From Planctomycetota bacterium (GTDB lineage Bacteria; Planctomycetota; Planctomycetia; Pirellulales; Pirellulaceae): DNA of 64,000 nucleotides. The stretch spans positions 99,969 through 163,968 of the forward strand of contig CAUJHS010000048.1 in assembly GCA_963204915.1 (NCBI GenBank), read 5' to 3'. A program made the translations under genes and the position numbers. Below, piece after piece: positions 35,565 to 46,600 of this stretch; position 1 is the stretch's first letter, and each line of letters opens with the position of its first letter. The notes under the pieces were generated by a model that ran no database searches, was not told the DNA's origin, and saw only the letters and a list, made by a program, of their open reading frames with translations.

Positions 35565-36485
35565 ATGACGCAACACCCCAGTTGGACGCGGACGCTTCTC
35601 AATTGGAGCCGTTTTACGGCGTTTCACTTTGCGATAGCTATTTGTATTGGGTGGTGTGGTTGTAACGCCAACACTACCACGCCCGAGGACGGAGGCCCGA
35701 AGTCGCCGTCACAACAGCACGCCTCTGTTAACCCGCGCGATAGCGCTGCGACAAATGATCGCATCGAAGATTCCGCGCCAGAAGGCAGCGCACATCAAGA
35801 GGCGCCGTCGACTTCGGGCATCGAAGAAGGGAGCGGTAGTTCCGCGAGTTCGGAACAAGTCACGCCGGACGCTTTGCCCAGCGAACCAACTCCATCTCCG
35901 TTGCACGAAAATGAGCAACCGCCGAATGCCACTGAATTGCCCGTTCCGCAAGTTGCTGGACTCCCGCAAGCGGCGCCGCCCCCGGCCGAAGTTCACAAAC
36001 CCGAAGTCATCTTAAGCGAACGACATTTGCAGACTTGCCGGGTGGGGGTAGGAGACTCATTTCCTGCGCTCACGCTGCCTGACCAGGAGGGCACCTCGCA
36101 CGAACTTTCGCAACTTATGGGCGATCGCATGACGATCGTCGTGTTCTGGAATTCCAATAATATGTACGCGCGGGAGCAGTTCTCGCGAATTATGAAGGAA
36201 GCTTATGACCGGTATGCGGCCCTTGGGGTCAAAGTCGTAACAATCAATGTGGGCGACACGCCAGAAGTCGTTCAGAACTTGGTTGCGGAGTACAAAATTA
36301 CGACTCCGTGCCTGGTCGACGTCGAACGCAAAGCTTTTGAGCAAGTCGCCAACGACTTACTGCCGCGCACGTATCTGCTGGACGCTGAGGGAAAAATCCT
36401 GTGGTTTGACCTGGAATACTCGCGCAGTCAGCGTCTCAGTTTGCATAACGCCGTTCACTACCAGCTAAAACAAGGCGGCGTTTGA
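35565..36485 (+). CDS. redoxin-like lipoprotein lacking CxxC
   Basis: 306 aa, ATG 35565. A hydrophobic segment AFHFAIAICIGWCGC ends with a lipobox-like W-C-G-C. Residues about 37-150 are a Pro/Ser/Glu-rich linker. The C-terminal 150 residues are a TlpA/AhpC-type thioredoxin fold: VGDSFPALTLPDQEGTSHEL, then strand IVVFWNSNNMYAREQF, then VVTINVGD, ITTPCLVDVE, and RTYLLDAEGKILWF near the cis-Pro region. The active-site W-C-x-x-C of TlpA is replaced by WNSNNM, so it cannot do classical dithiol chemistry; a binding or sensing role is inferred. The next gene overlaps or follows within 33 bp, with tsaE behind, so three genes may share a transcript. Confidence 0.82.
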   Translation: MTQHPSWTRTLLNWSRFTAFHFAIAICIGWCGCNANTTTPEDGGPKSPSQQHASVNPRDSAATNDRIEDSAPEGSAHQEAPSTSGIEEGSGSSASSEQVTPDALPSEPTPSPLHENEQPPNATELPVPQVAGLPQAAPPPAEVHKPEVILSERHLQTCRVGVGDSFPALTLPDQEGTSHELSQLMGDRMTIVVFWNSNNMYAREQFSRIMKEAYDRYAALGVKVVTINVGDTPEVVQNLVAEYKITTPCLVDVERKAFEQVANDLLPRTYLLDAEGKILWFDLEYSRSQRLSLHNAVHYQLKQGGV

Positions 36486-36517
36486 GCCCCTTAGAATGTA
36501 AGTCCACGCCTGGTGGT

Positions 36518-37381
36518 ATGCGCCACATTGCCGCACCTCGCCGAAAAAAGAACGTCGTCAAACCGTTGACGTTGCGCATGACGCGTCGCTGGACCGTGGC
36601 CGTCACGGCGAGTTTGTTCTTCCACGTGACCGTAGCGGCAAGTCTCTGGAACTGGGCGGGGCCGGACTTTTTAACGATGTTAACGCCTCAACCGGGGCGC
36701 GCATCGATTGCTCTTACGGCAAGCATCGCGTCGACCTCAGAAATGGCATTGGCTGAAGCAGAACTCACTGCTCCTGCGAATGATGAGTTTGCAGGTCTGG
36801 AAGACATGGTCGAATCCGCGCCGCGGTCCGAAACCGTACTAACCCGACTTAATGCGGCGGATCCTCAAGCCGCGACTTTACTGTTTGGTCCGGCCGAGCC
36901 CGTGATCATCGTACAGGAAGACGCCGTAACGCCCGTCCTCATGGACGGGCAAGCTATGCAACGAATGGAAAGCCAAGCTGCGCCGCCCCCGATCGAGGCG
37001 ACACCGGCAACGCGACCTGTCGCTCGCCGTCAGTTCCGCACATCACCTGAGATTCCAACAATCGCGTTGGCGCCTTCGCCAACCTCGGCGCCGAGCGACG
37101 GCGTGGAGTCGGCGGAACCGCCTCAGGTCATCGTCAATCGGGCTCCGGTTTATCCGGCGGCGGCGTTAGCGGCGGGCCAGACGGGGCGTGTCATCATTCG
37201 CGCGGAAGTTGCGGCAGCCGGACACGTGTTGAGCGCGAGGATTCATCGTTCCAGTGGCGTCTCTCTGCTCGATCAAGCCGCGCTCGCCGCGGTGCGGAAC
37301 TGGAGGTTTTCGACCGCGGCGGATCCCGCCGCCTCCCCACGACCCGTGAATATTCCGATCGACTTTGTGATTCGCCGTTGA
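36518..37381 (+). CDS. TonB-family protein
   Basis: 287 aa from ATG 36518; a TTG at 36482 overlapping the upstream stop as TTGA is also possible. A basic cytoplasmic N-terminus leads to one membrane helix near residues 24-42 (VAVTASLFFHVTVAASLW). A long Ala/Pro-rich periplasmic spacer follows, and the last 85 residues are a TonB C-terminal domain: PVYPAAALAAGQTGRVIIRAEVAAAGHV, SGVSLLDQAALAAVRNWRFS and PVNIPIDFVIRR. Such proteins couple the ExbBD proton motor to outer-membrane receptors or other envelope machinery. No exbB/exbD is nearby, so the partner is unknown. Confidence 0.88.
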   Translation: MRHIAAPRRKKNVVKPLTLRMTRRWTVAVTASLFFHVTVAASLWNWAGPDFLTMLTPQPGRASIALTASIASTSEMALAEAELTAPANDEFAGLEDMVESAPRSETVLTRLNAADPQAATLLFGPAEPVIIVQEDAVTPVLMDGQAMQRMESQAAPPPIEATPATRPVARRQFRTSPEIPTIALAPSPTSAPSDGVESAEPPQVIVNRAPVYPAAALAAGQTGRVIIRAEVAAAGHVLSARIHRSSGVSLLDQAALAAVRNWRFSTAADPAASPRPVNIPIDFVIRR

Positions 37382-37425
37382 CGCGAGGCGATTCGATTCA
37401 GCGCCGAATTTCTTTGAGGTCTCGC

Positions 37426-37905
37426 ATGCATCCTTTTGTTTTCCAGGCCAAGTCGCTTGATGACACAGATCGGTTTGCGACAGTGCTCGCACGGGTTTTG
37501 CCCAAGCGTGCGGTTGTCGCACTCGACGGTGCGCTGGGCGCTGGGAAAACTCAGTTGGTGCGAAGTTTAGCGAAGGCTTGCGGCGTGCCCGCCGAGGATG
37601 TCGTGAGTCCTACGTTCGTTTTGTGCCAAGAGTATCACGGACGGCGCACGCTGTACCATCTCGACGCGTATCGCCTGCGAGACGATGACGAATTCCTGGA
37701 ATTAGGAGTTGAAGAGTACTTTGACGCCCCGGCGATCACATTGATTGAATGGGCCGAGCGGGTCGCGCACTGCTTGCCCAACGAGCGATTGGAGATATTT
37801 ATTGAGCCGACAGGAGAGCACTCCCGGAAAATAACGGTAACCGCATACGGACCACGGCTCGAACAGACTGTGCAAGAGCTCTCCCAGCAGCTTGTATCGG
37901 TTTGA
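37426..37905 (+). CDS. tsaE: tRNA threonylcarbamoyladenosine ATPase TsaE
   Basis: 159 aa from ATG 37426, with GAGG 8 nt upstream; an upstream TTG at 37378 overlaps the previous stop and is less likely. The Walker A is GALGAGKTQLVRSLAKACG; SPTFVLCQEYHGRRTLYHLDAYRL is the conserved TsaE block after it; and ITLIEWAERV carries the conserved E-W of the family. With TsaB and TsaD it installs the t6A base at position 37 of ANN-decoding tRNAs. Normal length. tsaB and tsaD are not in this window. Confidence 0.93.
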   Translation: MHPFVFQAKSLDDTDRFATVLARVLPKRAVVALDGALGAGKTQLVRSLAKACGVPAEDVVSPTFVLCQEYHGRRTLYHLDAYRLRDDDEFLELGVEEYFDAPAITLIEWAERVAHCLPNERLEIFIEPTGEHSRKITVTAYGPRLEQTVQELSQQLVSV

Positions 37906-37930
37906 CCAATGAATTCAATACGAGGTGCGG

Positions 37931-38842
37931 CTATTGAGCGCCCGCGTTAACTTTGGGCTTTTGGCCCGCGCGGAGCATTTCCTGGCGTATTTCTTGAACC
38001 TTCTGCCGCATGACAGCTGGAATTTTCGCTCCGAGCAAATTATTTCCATCGAACCAACCATGCGGTTCAGCATAAATCACGTGGGTTTCAACGAACAAGG
38101 CTCCCTGCGGCGCGGCTAACTTCGTGATCTTGAGATAAACGCCGGCGCCGCGGTAGGGTTGCGGAGCGCCGCGTTTCAGTACTCCGGCCTGATCTCTGAC
38201 TAACGGGCGCCAAACGTTTGCATATTTGGCGTCGTCGGAAAATCGCGCATCAACAATCGCCGCCGTAACAACCGAGTCCTTGGAACGGCTCCAAAACGAA
38301 CGTCCGACGACGCTTAACTCGACCCTATTGAGAATTTGCATCGTCGTTTGGCCGAAGTCTTCTTGTTCGGCGTTTTCTGACGGAATGACGATCGCGCGCT
38401 CGGCTAACTCTGCGGGCGTGAGCGCCACGCCGGTAGCCTCGGCTTGTTCCTGCCGATTTTCCGCAAACGCGTCCTGGAGAACATTCTTATTCGTCAGGGC
38501 GTCCATATCGCCATATGCGACGAAGTAGGCGTCAACGGTTCGCAGAATGATCTTAGGGTCCTCCGTCGTCAACTTTTGCATCTTCAACACGTGCGGCGCC
38601 ACGGTCGAGGTCGCCGTAAAACGATCAAACGAGTAGCTGGGTTTGGCGACCTGTTCGATGATTTTTCGCTGCGCTGCAGCGTCGAGGCCGTCGGTCATCA
38701 ACGGTTCGGGAAGAGGAACAAAAGTTTCGCCAGCAGGCGATACGCCCTTGCCCACCAGTTGTTGAAAGACGGGATTCACAGCCAAATGCGCTTCCGCCCC
38801 CAAGACCATGGCGCTGGCCAATACAAGTGAGTAAGCAAGCAT
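37931..38842 (-). CDS. exported protein at the end of the efflux operon
   Basis: 303 aa from the ATG at 38840-38842, preceded by AAGG; a longer frame upstream lacks a signal peptide and is rejected. The signal peptide has core AYSLVLASAMVLG and cleaves after AEA. The mature protein is mixed alpha/beta with no cysteine and no known motif; segments PSYSFDRFTATSTVAPHVLKMQ and GAGVYLKITKLAAP look structured. It follows the MacB-type permease gene by about 210 bp on the same strand. A periplasmic accessory to the exporter is possible but not shown by sequence. Confidence 0.7.
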   Translation of the reverse strand: MLAYSLVLASAMVLGAEAHLAVNPVFQQLVGKGVSPAGETFVPLPEPLMTDGLDAAAQRKIIEQVAKPSYSFDRFTATSTVAPHVLKMQKLTTEDPKIILRTVDAYFVAYGDMDALTNKNVLQDAFAENRQEQAEATGVALTPAELAERAIVIPSENAEQEDFGQTTMQILNRVELSVVGRSFWSRSKDSVVTAAIVDARFSDDAKYANVWRPLVRDQAGVLKRGAPQPYRGAGVYLKITKLAAPQGALFVETHVIYAEPHGWFDGNNLLGAKIPAVMRQKVQEIRQEMLRAGQKPKVNAGAQ

Positions 38843-39052
38843 GTTGGCGTGCCTTTGGTTGAGGAAACGAGTCCGTCGAATTGGCTTGATCCGGTATTCA
38901 ATAACTATGTTACCACAGAAGTAACCGGAAGGCGTCGCGCAAGACCGACAAGATCGCCTGTAGCGAGTTAGATCATGGCGGGCAGAATGTTGCGCGCAGC
39001 GCAAGCCGACTCTCGGGAAGTACGGATTCCGCCTTATGTCGCAATGTGCTGA

Positions 39053-40384
<1,332 letters not shown>

Positions 40385-40428
40385 ACGCCAACGACAAGGG
40401 ATAAAGTAAAACGAACTACGAAGACGCC

Positions 40429-41157
40429 CTACAGAATAATGCGATTTTGGGTTTGCTCATCGGAATGAAGTTGGCCGTCGCGCAAACGCACACGGCGTTT
40501 CGCGTGTTGCGCCACATCGTCTTCGTGGGTTACCAAGATGATTGTGCGGCCTTCGTCGTTCAACCGTTGAAAAAGCTTCAAAATCTCGGCTGTGGTTACC
40601 GAGTCCAAGTTTCCTGTGGCTTCATCCGCCAAGATGAAATAGGGGTCATTGACCAAACTGCGCGCAATCGCCACGCGTTGTTGTTGTCCGCCGGAAAGTT
40701 GTGAAGGCCGATGCGACAAACGATGCTCGAGGCCAACTAACTCGGCCAATTCGCGACACCGCTGGCGTTCTTTGCGTCCGAGGCGGCCCATGTAATACAG
40801 CGGGACCTGAATATTCTCCAAAACCGTCAACTGGGCGATCAAATTATACGACTGAAACACAAAGCCAATGCGCGACGCGCGGATCATGGCTAATTGATCG
40901 TCGTTCATGCGGCCAATGTCATCATTACCGAGCAACAAGCGCCCCCGGTCTAAGTCGGGTTTGTCTAAACAACCAAGTAGATTCAGCAAAGTGCTCTTGC
41001 CCGAACCGCTCGGCCCCATAATGGCCACGTAGTCGCCCATGGGCACATCGAACGAAACGCCGCGCAAAGCATGCACCGTTTCACCCTTCAGGTAATACGT
41101 CTTGTGCAAGTCTTGAATGCTGGCCGCGAGACTTACCGAGGAGGTGGTCGAGATCAC
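40429..41157 (-). CDS. MacB/LolD-type ABC ATPase
   Basis: 242 aa from GTG 41155-41157; a TTG at 41221-41223 would give 264 aa. The start is uncertain and neither has a strong ribosome site. Motifs in order: Walker A GPSGSGKST near residue 60, Q-loop FVFQSYNL, signature LSGGQQQR, Walker B YFILADEATGNLD, and switch His in VTHEDD. It belongs to the lipoprotein-release/macrolide-export class (LolD, MacB, HrtA). It is positioned between the adaptor and the permease genes, so it powers the permease of the same locus. Confidence 0.94.
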   Translation of the reverse strand: MISTTSSVSLAASIQDLHKTYYLKGETVHALRGVSFDVPMGDYVAIMGPSGSGKSTLLNLLGCLDKPDLDRGRLLLGNDDIGRMNDDQLAMIRASRIGFVFQSYNLIAQLTVLENIQVPLYYMGRLGRKERQRCRELAELVGLEHRLSHRPSQLSGGQQQRVAIARSLVNDPYFILADEATGNLDSVTTAEILKLFQRLNDEGRTIILVTHEDDVAQHAKRRVRLRDGQLHSDEQTQNRIIL

Positions 41158-41267
41158 AATGTATTTCGTGACGAGCGTTCGAGGAGACAGGGCGCCAAAG
41201 GCAACACTCCGTGATGTTGCCAACCGTTAGCTGTTGTTGATCCGAAAGGTTGTAGGCCGGATAACCG

Positions 41268-43118
41268 TTACTCGCCGCCGCGCGGTAACGCCGTAGGTCC
41301 TCCGCCGCCCGCAGCCATGCGTCGGGCCATCGATGCCGTGAACTCGGCGCGACTGATCGAACCATCACCGTCCGTGTCGATTTGTGCGAGGTTCTCGCTC
41401 ATGCGTCCAGAGATTTCAGCTCCAGTCAACTTTCCATCGCCATCGGCGTCGCGGGTTGTGAAAATCGTCGCCGGATCAAATCCCCCGCCAGGCGCTCCGG
41501 GACCGCCCAAACTTGCGTCGCTATCGAGTCGCGGAGGAACCGTCGAAGGCGGCTGATCGGGCGTTCGCGCAAGACCGTCCGGACCACCCGGTCCGCGGCG
41601 CGGTGCGTTTTCGTCTCGCCCTAGGGCGGCTCCTGGTACACCGTCCGCAGAAGTAGCGTCTACGATCTGCTCATCCGTCGAGACCACCGTTTCGGGCGGT
41701 TCCGGCAGTTGGACCTTATCCAGATAACGACGCGGATTCATGACCACCGACTCGGTCGGATCGAGTCCCGAGTTGATGACCACGAACTTATCATTCGCCG
41801 AGCCGATCTCAATCTCACGCGCCTCCCATTGGCCGTTCGACCAAATAAGGCAGTACGTGGTGCCAAAATGGTCGTAAATCGCTTGCACGGGTATCTGAAC
41901 TGCCTGCGGTCGCTTTTCTACTTGAATGGCCACTTCCGCCGTCAAACCCGGTCGAATATCCTTCGGCGGATTCGTAATCTGTATGAATGTGCCGTACTGT
42001 TTAATGGGCGAGCTGAACCAGCTATTTGCCTCCGGATACTCGTTGACCTTGGTGACCACGCCGTTGAGTATCTGCTCGTCGTCAAAAGCATCGATGCGAA
42101 TCTTAACGGGCATGCCCGCGCGAACCGAGGTAATCTGGGATTCATTAATCTTCGCCTTAACCTGCATTTTGGCAGGATTCGGCAGACGGATAATCGACTG
42201 CTGCTCACGCACCATGGCGCCCGCTTCGACGATAAACTCGGAATTACCGCGACTGCTCACCTGGTTGGCGTAAACAACTTGGCCGTCAGCCGGCGAACGC
42301 ATTTCACATTTGGCGATCTGGTCGACGATGTCTTTCAGCTTTTGATCTTCAATCGAAAAACTCTTCACCTCAGACTCCCACTGCGCCTTGGCCGTCGCAA
42401 TCGCGCTTTCGAGTTGCTTGAGCATTTTATTTTTCGTGTACTCTTGCAACACGCGGAGTTTGGTTTGAGCGGCCTCCAATTCGAGGCGTGCTTTTTCGAC
42501 GGTGAACTTGTCTGCTTCAACTTGAAGCGGTTTCACAATCCCTTTATCCGCCAAGCGCAGGCCGGAACGCGCCGCGATTTGCGCTCGCCTCAGGTTTTCC
42601 TCGGCAAGAAAGATCTCGCTTTGAATAAGTTGTTCTTCTTGTTTGTACGTGCCCTCCAGATACTCTTTGCGGGCGATCTCAGCTGCTTCGTGGTTGTTTT
42701 GAGCCTGAATCACCAGCGCCTTGCTTGTATTGCACAAGACCTCTTGTTGTAAGCGCTGTTGCTCCAACGAAGAGGCGTCGAGCTGCACCAGGAGGTCGCC
42801 CTTTTTGACCTGACTTCCCTCGGGAATGACCCACAGAATCGCGGTTGAACCGTTAAAACCCTTCACCTCGCACTTGACTTCAACATTCTCCGAGCTTTCG
42901 ACCTCGCCCTGTTCGATGACGACGTACTCGAAAGGCTTATTCTCAACCGAAGCCGTGATCGGAATTTCCTTTACCGTGGTGTCACGGCCAAAGCCATAAT
43001 AGGCCACGCCTCCGCCAACCACCGCGACGATGGCAAGCGCCACAAATGCCAGGATCCACGTCGAACCCCTTCGACGGTTGCGGTGTGCGATTCGGGAGGA
43101 TTGAAAGGGAGAGGTCAT
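41268..43118 (-). CDS. MacA-like adaptor with C-terminal EF-hands
   Basis: 616 aa from the ATG at 43116-43118 with AAGGA 7 nt upstream; a 70-codon extension upstream is out of family. One membrane helix near residues 21-42. A membrane-fusion-protein body follows: lipoyl half KGDLLVQLDASS, a coiled-coil hairpin around 110-220, second lipoyl half MRSPADGQVVYANQV, and beta-barrel segments VRAGMPVKIRIDAF and IRPGLTAEVAIQVEKRPQAVQIPVQAIYD. After a Pro/Gly-rich linker there are two canonical EF-hand loops, DADGDGKLTGAE at 557 and DTDGDGSISRAE at 581, which bind calcium in known proteins. Adaptors of this class normally end before such a domain. Confidence 0.92.
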   Translation of the reverse strand: MTSPFQSSRIAHRNRRRGSTWILAFVALAIVAVVGGGVAYYGFGRDTTVKEIPITASVENKPFEYVVIEQGEVESSENVEVKCEVKGFNGSTAILWVIPEGSQVKKGDLLVQLDASSLEQQRLQQEVLCNTSKALVIQAQNNHEAAEIARKEYLEGTYKQEEQLIQSEIFLAEENLRRAQIAARSGLRLADKGIVKPLQVEADKFTVEKARLELEAAQTKLRVLQEYTKNKMLKQLESAIATAKAQWESEVKSFSIEDQKLKDIVDQIAKCEMRSPADGQVVYANQVSSRGNSEFIVEAGAMVREQQSIIRLPNPAKMQVKAKINESQITSVRAGMPVKIRIDAFDDEQILNGVVTKVNEYPEANSWFSSPIKQYGTFIQITNPPKDIRPGLTAEVAIQVEKRPQAVQIPVQAIYDHFGTTYCLIWSNGQWEAREIEIGSANDKFVVINSGLDPTESVVMNPRRYLDKVQLPEPPETVVSTDEQIVDATSADGVPGAALGRDENAPRRGPGGPDGLARTPDQPPSTVPPRLDSDASLGGPGAPGGGFDPATIFTTRDADGDGKLTGAEISGRMSENLAQIDTDGDGSISRAEFTASMARRMAAGGGGPTALPRGGE

Positions 43119-43604
43119 GCAACATTCCTTCAAAGGACGGAAAGGCGTCGCGACATCAGCCAGAAAAGGCGACTCATCGCGACGGCGTCCCACAATGGTC
43201 GTGCGGCGGAGGGAGGTCGGTGTGGGGATTCGGCAGGAGTAGGAGAGAACCCGAAACCGAGTTCTACGCCGACCCCTAGTAGTGTATCCGAATTGGAAGC
43301 CCCTGTCACGCCAATTCCGGGCCAATCCTCAGCGAATACCGGAATTACCGCAAGAAAAATAGGTGACGCCGCCTTTCATCTAACCCCTTCGCCGTGCATA
43401 GGTTCCGCGTGGCCTTGATAAACAAGCGGCGAGCTTGTCATTTCTGCCCAAACGCGCTAGGTTCACCCAGGCAATCGGCGCCAGTACAGAACCTTCGCTT
43501 GCGGGTTACCGCTGCAACATTTCGTTTACGCTATGCGGCCATATGCCCCTAAGCGCTGTACGGCGAAACTCAGGATGTGTCCGGAGTCCTCACTGACTCC
43601 AGCC
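43119..43604. other. gene-free stretch inside the efflux locus
   Basis: About 485 bp between the stop of the TolC-like gene and the start of the adaptor gene. Short frames on both strands have no domain and no ribosome site. No terminator hairpin stands out. The gap may hold a promoter for the adaptor-ATPase-permease unit. Confidence 0.45.
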
Positions 43605-46600
43605 CTAACGGAGCGGATTTGAAGCGCGTCGTACGGCATCGGGCCGCGTGGCGGTTCGAACCGGCGGATTCAATCGCAATTCGTTTTGCGGCGGAAGCAA
43701 TTGCACGCCATCGCCCAACGCCGGCAAGGGGGCAGGCGGCAAGTCCTCGACCGGTTGCGGAACATCGACCGCTGGCGCCGTCTCCACACCACGGGTCGGC
43801 GGGGGAAGCGGCAAGGAGTCCTGCAACACATTCGGCGTTGGCGCTAGTTTGGGCGGTTGTGCGGGCATAATTTGTAAGGGAGCTGGCGTCTCCACTTCCT
43901 CAAGCGGGTTGGGAAGCGGAATTTCGCCGCAAGCGCGACAAACTTCCGGCGGACCTTCCTCCGGACCAAGAGGTCCTGGATCAATCCACACGCCGTCTGG
44001 GCGAAGCTCCATAGTGCCCAAGTCAAAATCAAGCGACCGTCGCAAAACCTCGTAGTTAACGTACACGCTTAGAAAATCGTTTTGCGCCCCTAGTAAGTCT
44101 GAAAGGGCTGACACCGCGTCGCGGGCAGTCGTCGGCCCGGACGAAAGAGCGTTTTCCTGCTGAATGGTTTGGATCTCCCGATTGAGCAAGATTTGCTCTC
44201 GAGCAACGCGCAAAGCCTCGCGACGCAACTCGAAGTTTTCACGATTAAGTCGCAAGGTGCGCAACTCATCTCGCAATTGCTGGGCGACACTATCAACAAA
44301 CAGATAGTAGTCACGACGAGCCTGGTTGAATTCAATCAGGGCTTGTCGGTAGGTGTTTCGTTCTTGCAAACGGGTGAGCGGCGCGTCAAACTCCAGCCCC
44401 ACGCGTAACCGTCCTGTGTTGCTGTTCAAGTCGAACGGACGATCGCTCGCGTTTTGAATATCCCCGCTAAAGACCACATCCAGCGTGCTTTCCAGATTAT
44501 CGGCGTTAAACTCAATCAATCGCCATGCATCCACCAGTGCAGCGCGCGAGTTCATCCAGTCGCGGCGGTTGGCCCGAGCGATTTCCAAGGCGGTATCGGG
44601 GTCAAGATTCACGCGAACCAGGTCCACCAGTTCTGTCCGGGCGCCCGCTTGCACGAGCGAGAGGTCAAGCACGCGATCCGACAGCTCGCTCAACATGGTT
44701 GGAATACCGGGTGATATATGGTCGTTAAACAGTTTTTCGAACTCCTCGCGGCGCTCGGCGGCTTGTTCCGTAGCGCCAGAAGCGAGCAACACTTCAATCT
44801 CGCGCGCCAAGCGTTCAAGCTGATCAATCGCCTGCAAATCCCGCTCGATGCGACATTGCACGCTTCGAAAATGGGCGTGTGAAAGCCCAACGGAATCAAT
44901 TAAACTCACCATCAACCGCTTGAGCAGTTCGAGCTCTGTCGACAGCTTGTCGGGCTCTTCCACGCAGGGGTCGCGATTGGCGATGCGCGCTTCACGAACT
45001 TCATCGCGCCATACCACCATTTCCAGAAGCCAAGGTTGGCCCGACTCCAACTCCGCCTGCATCGAGGACGCCAGATCTTCCAACCGTCCTAACGCTTGCG
45101 TCACTAACGGAGCAAGCGGAGTGTTCAACTCATCTTCCAGTGCCGCGATATCTTCGATCAGGCGTTCGCGCGCGCCTTCGACTCCTGCGCGCCCCTGACT
45201 GATCGATTGGATCAACTGCTCGCGATGGCTCATGAGCAACTGGCGTTGGGCGCGAAGCGCGTCCAACTCACGCTGTACTTGGCCGAGTCCGGCCAGGTCC
45301 TCCGCCGAAAACAAACAGTCCAGGCGATCTACTTCTTCCTGAATTTCGAGCACGTAACGCACAAGCAAGATCTCTTGCTCAAGCGCCGTGACGACGTCCA
45401 ATACGGGATCCGGCAGGAACAGATCCGGCGTTTCGTTCAAAGCGGCTTGAAGTCGATTAATGGTTTCGACCGTCGCCTGTCGCGCGAGCGCGGGATCAAG
45501 CGATTCAGCACCGGACATTTGCGTGCGAAAAACATTGACGCGGTTCAACACTTGCCCGAGGGTGAGCCACCGGCCAAGAACATCCGGCCATTGATCGGGT
45601 TGTTCGCGCATCGTGTTTTGGAGCGTCTCGATCAGATGTTTATCGCGTTCGCGATCAGTCGGCTCCAGCTTGTCGGCAATTCTGGCCGCCAAGTTTTCTC
45701 CCTCGCGGCTGACAATGCGAATCGAGGAGTTTTCACCGTCGACCAACAAGGCCACCAGCCGCGCCAAGTCGAGGTCGGGACGGTCATCATTCGTGGGACA
45801 ATACGTTTCGCAAACATTCCGATCGCGCGTCAACGACTCATGCAACAACTCTAGCTGCGTGGGATAAAGCTCCGTCCCCAATTGATTTCGCAAGAGGGCG
45901 AGTTTTTCGAGGGCAAGCGATTGATCTCCAGCGCCGTCGTCAAGCTTCGCCCGCAGGCACGCGATCGTATCGCCGACGTCGCCCATCATGTCGTTTAACT
46001 CGACCTGCGTAATGCGGATCAACCGATCGATCAGGTCGATGTCATCAAACATCGAATCCTCGATGCGAATGCAAACCTGCGGCGGCAAGCCCAACGTTCG
46101 CTTAAACTGATCGAGCGAACGGAAATAGTTGGCTTGGAACGTCAGTAACGAACTTTCTGCGGCGACGAGCGCTTGTCTCGCCTGCGCGATTTGGAGTTGC
46201 GAGTTCACTGCTTGCTGTTGCGACTGAACCGCTTGACTTACGACACCGGCCGCCGCTTGCCCTGCCACGCTTGCCGGCGCAGCGCCCTCGTTGATGTCAA
46301 TCAAGCGGCGTAAATTGTTGCGAAGCGAGTTGACGTTGTCTTCCAGATTGGCGATTTGCATTTGGTTCTGCAAAAGTCCCATATACCCGCCAGCCTGGGC
46401 CGCGCCGGTGCCGCCGCCGCCGCCAAACCCGCCGGAGCCGACGCCGCCGAAGCCGCCGCCACCGACACCCGTGAAGCCTCCCAAACCTGAGGCGCCAAAG
46501 AACCCTCCGCGTCGCCGCGGCCCCGCTCCGGCATCACGCCCCGTGACAACTTGCACGTAGAAACCGCGGCGAAACCGCTCCATTTGACGTACGTTCGCCA

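Noticed and set aside
41709..42752. Plus-strand open frame of 347 codons
   Set aside because: It lies antisense to the MacA-like adaptor, which has clear family motifs; the translated product is Arg/His/Leu-rich with no domain.
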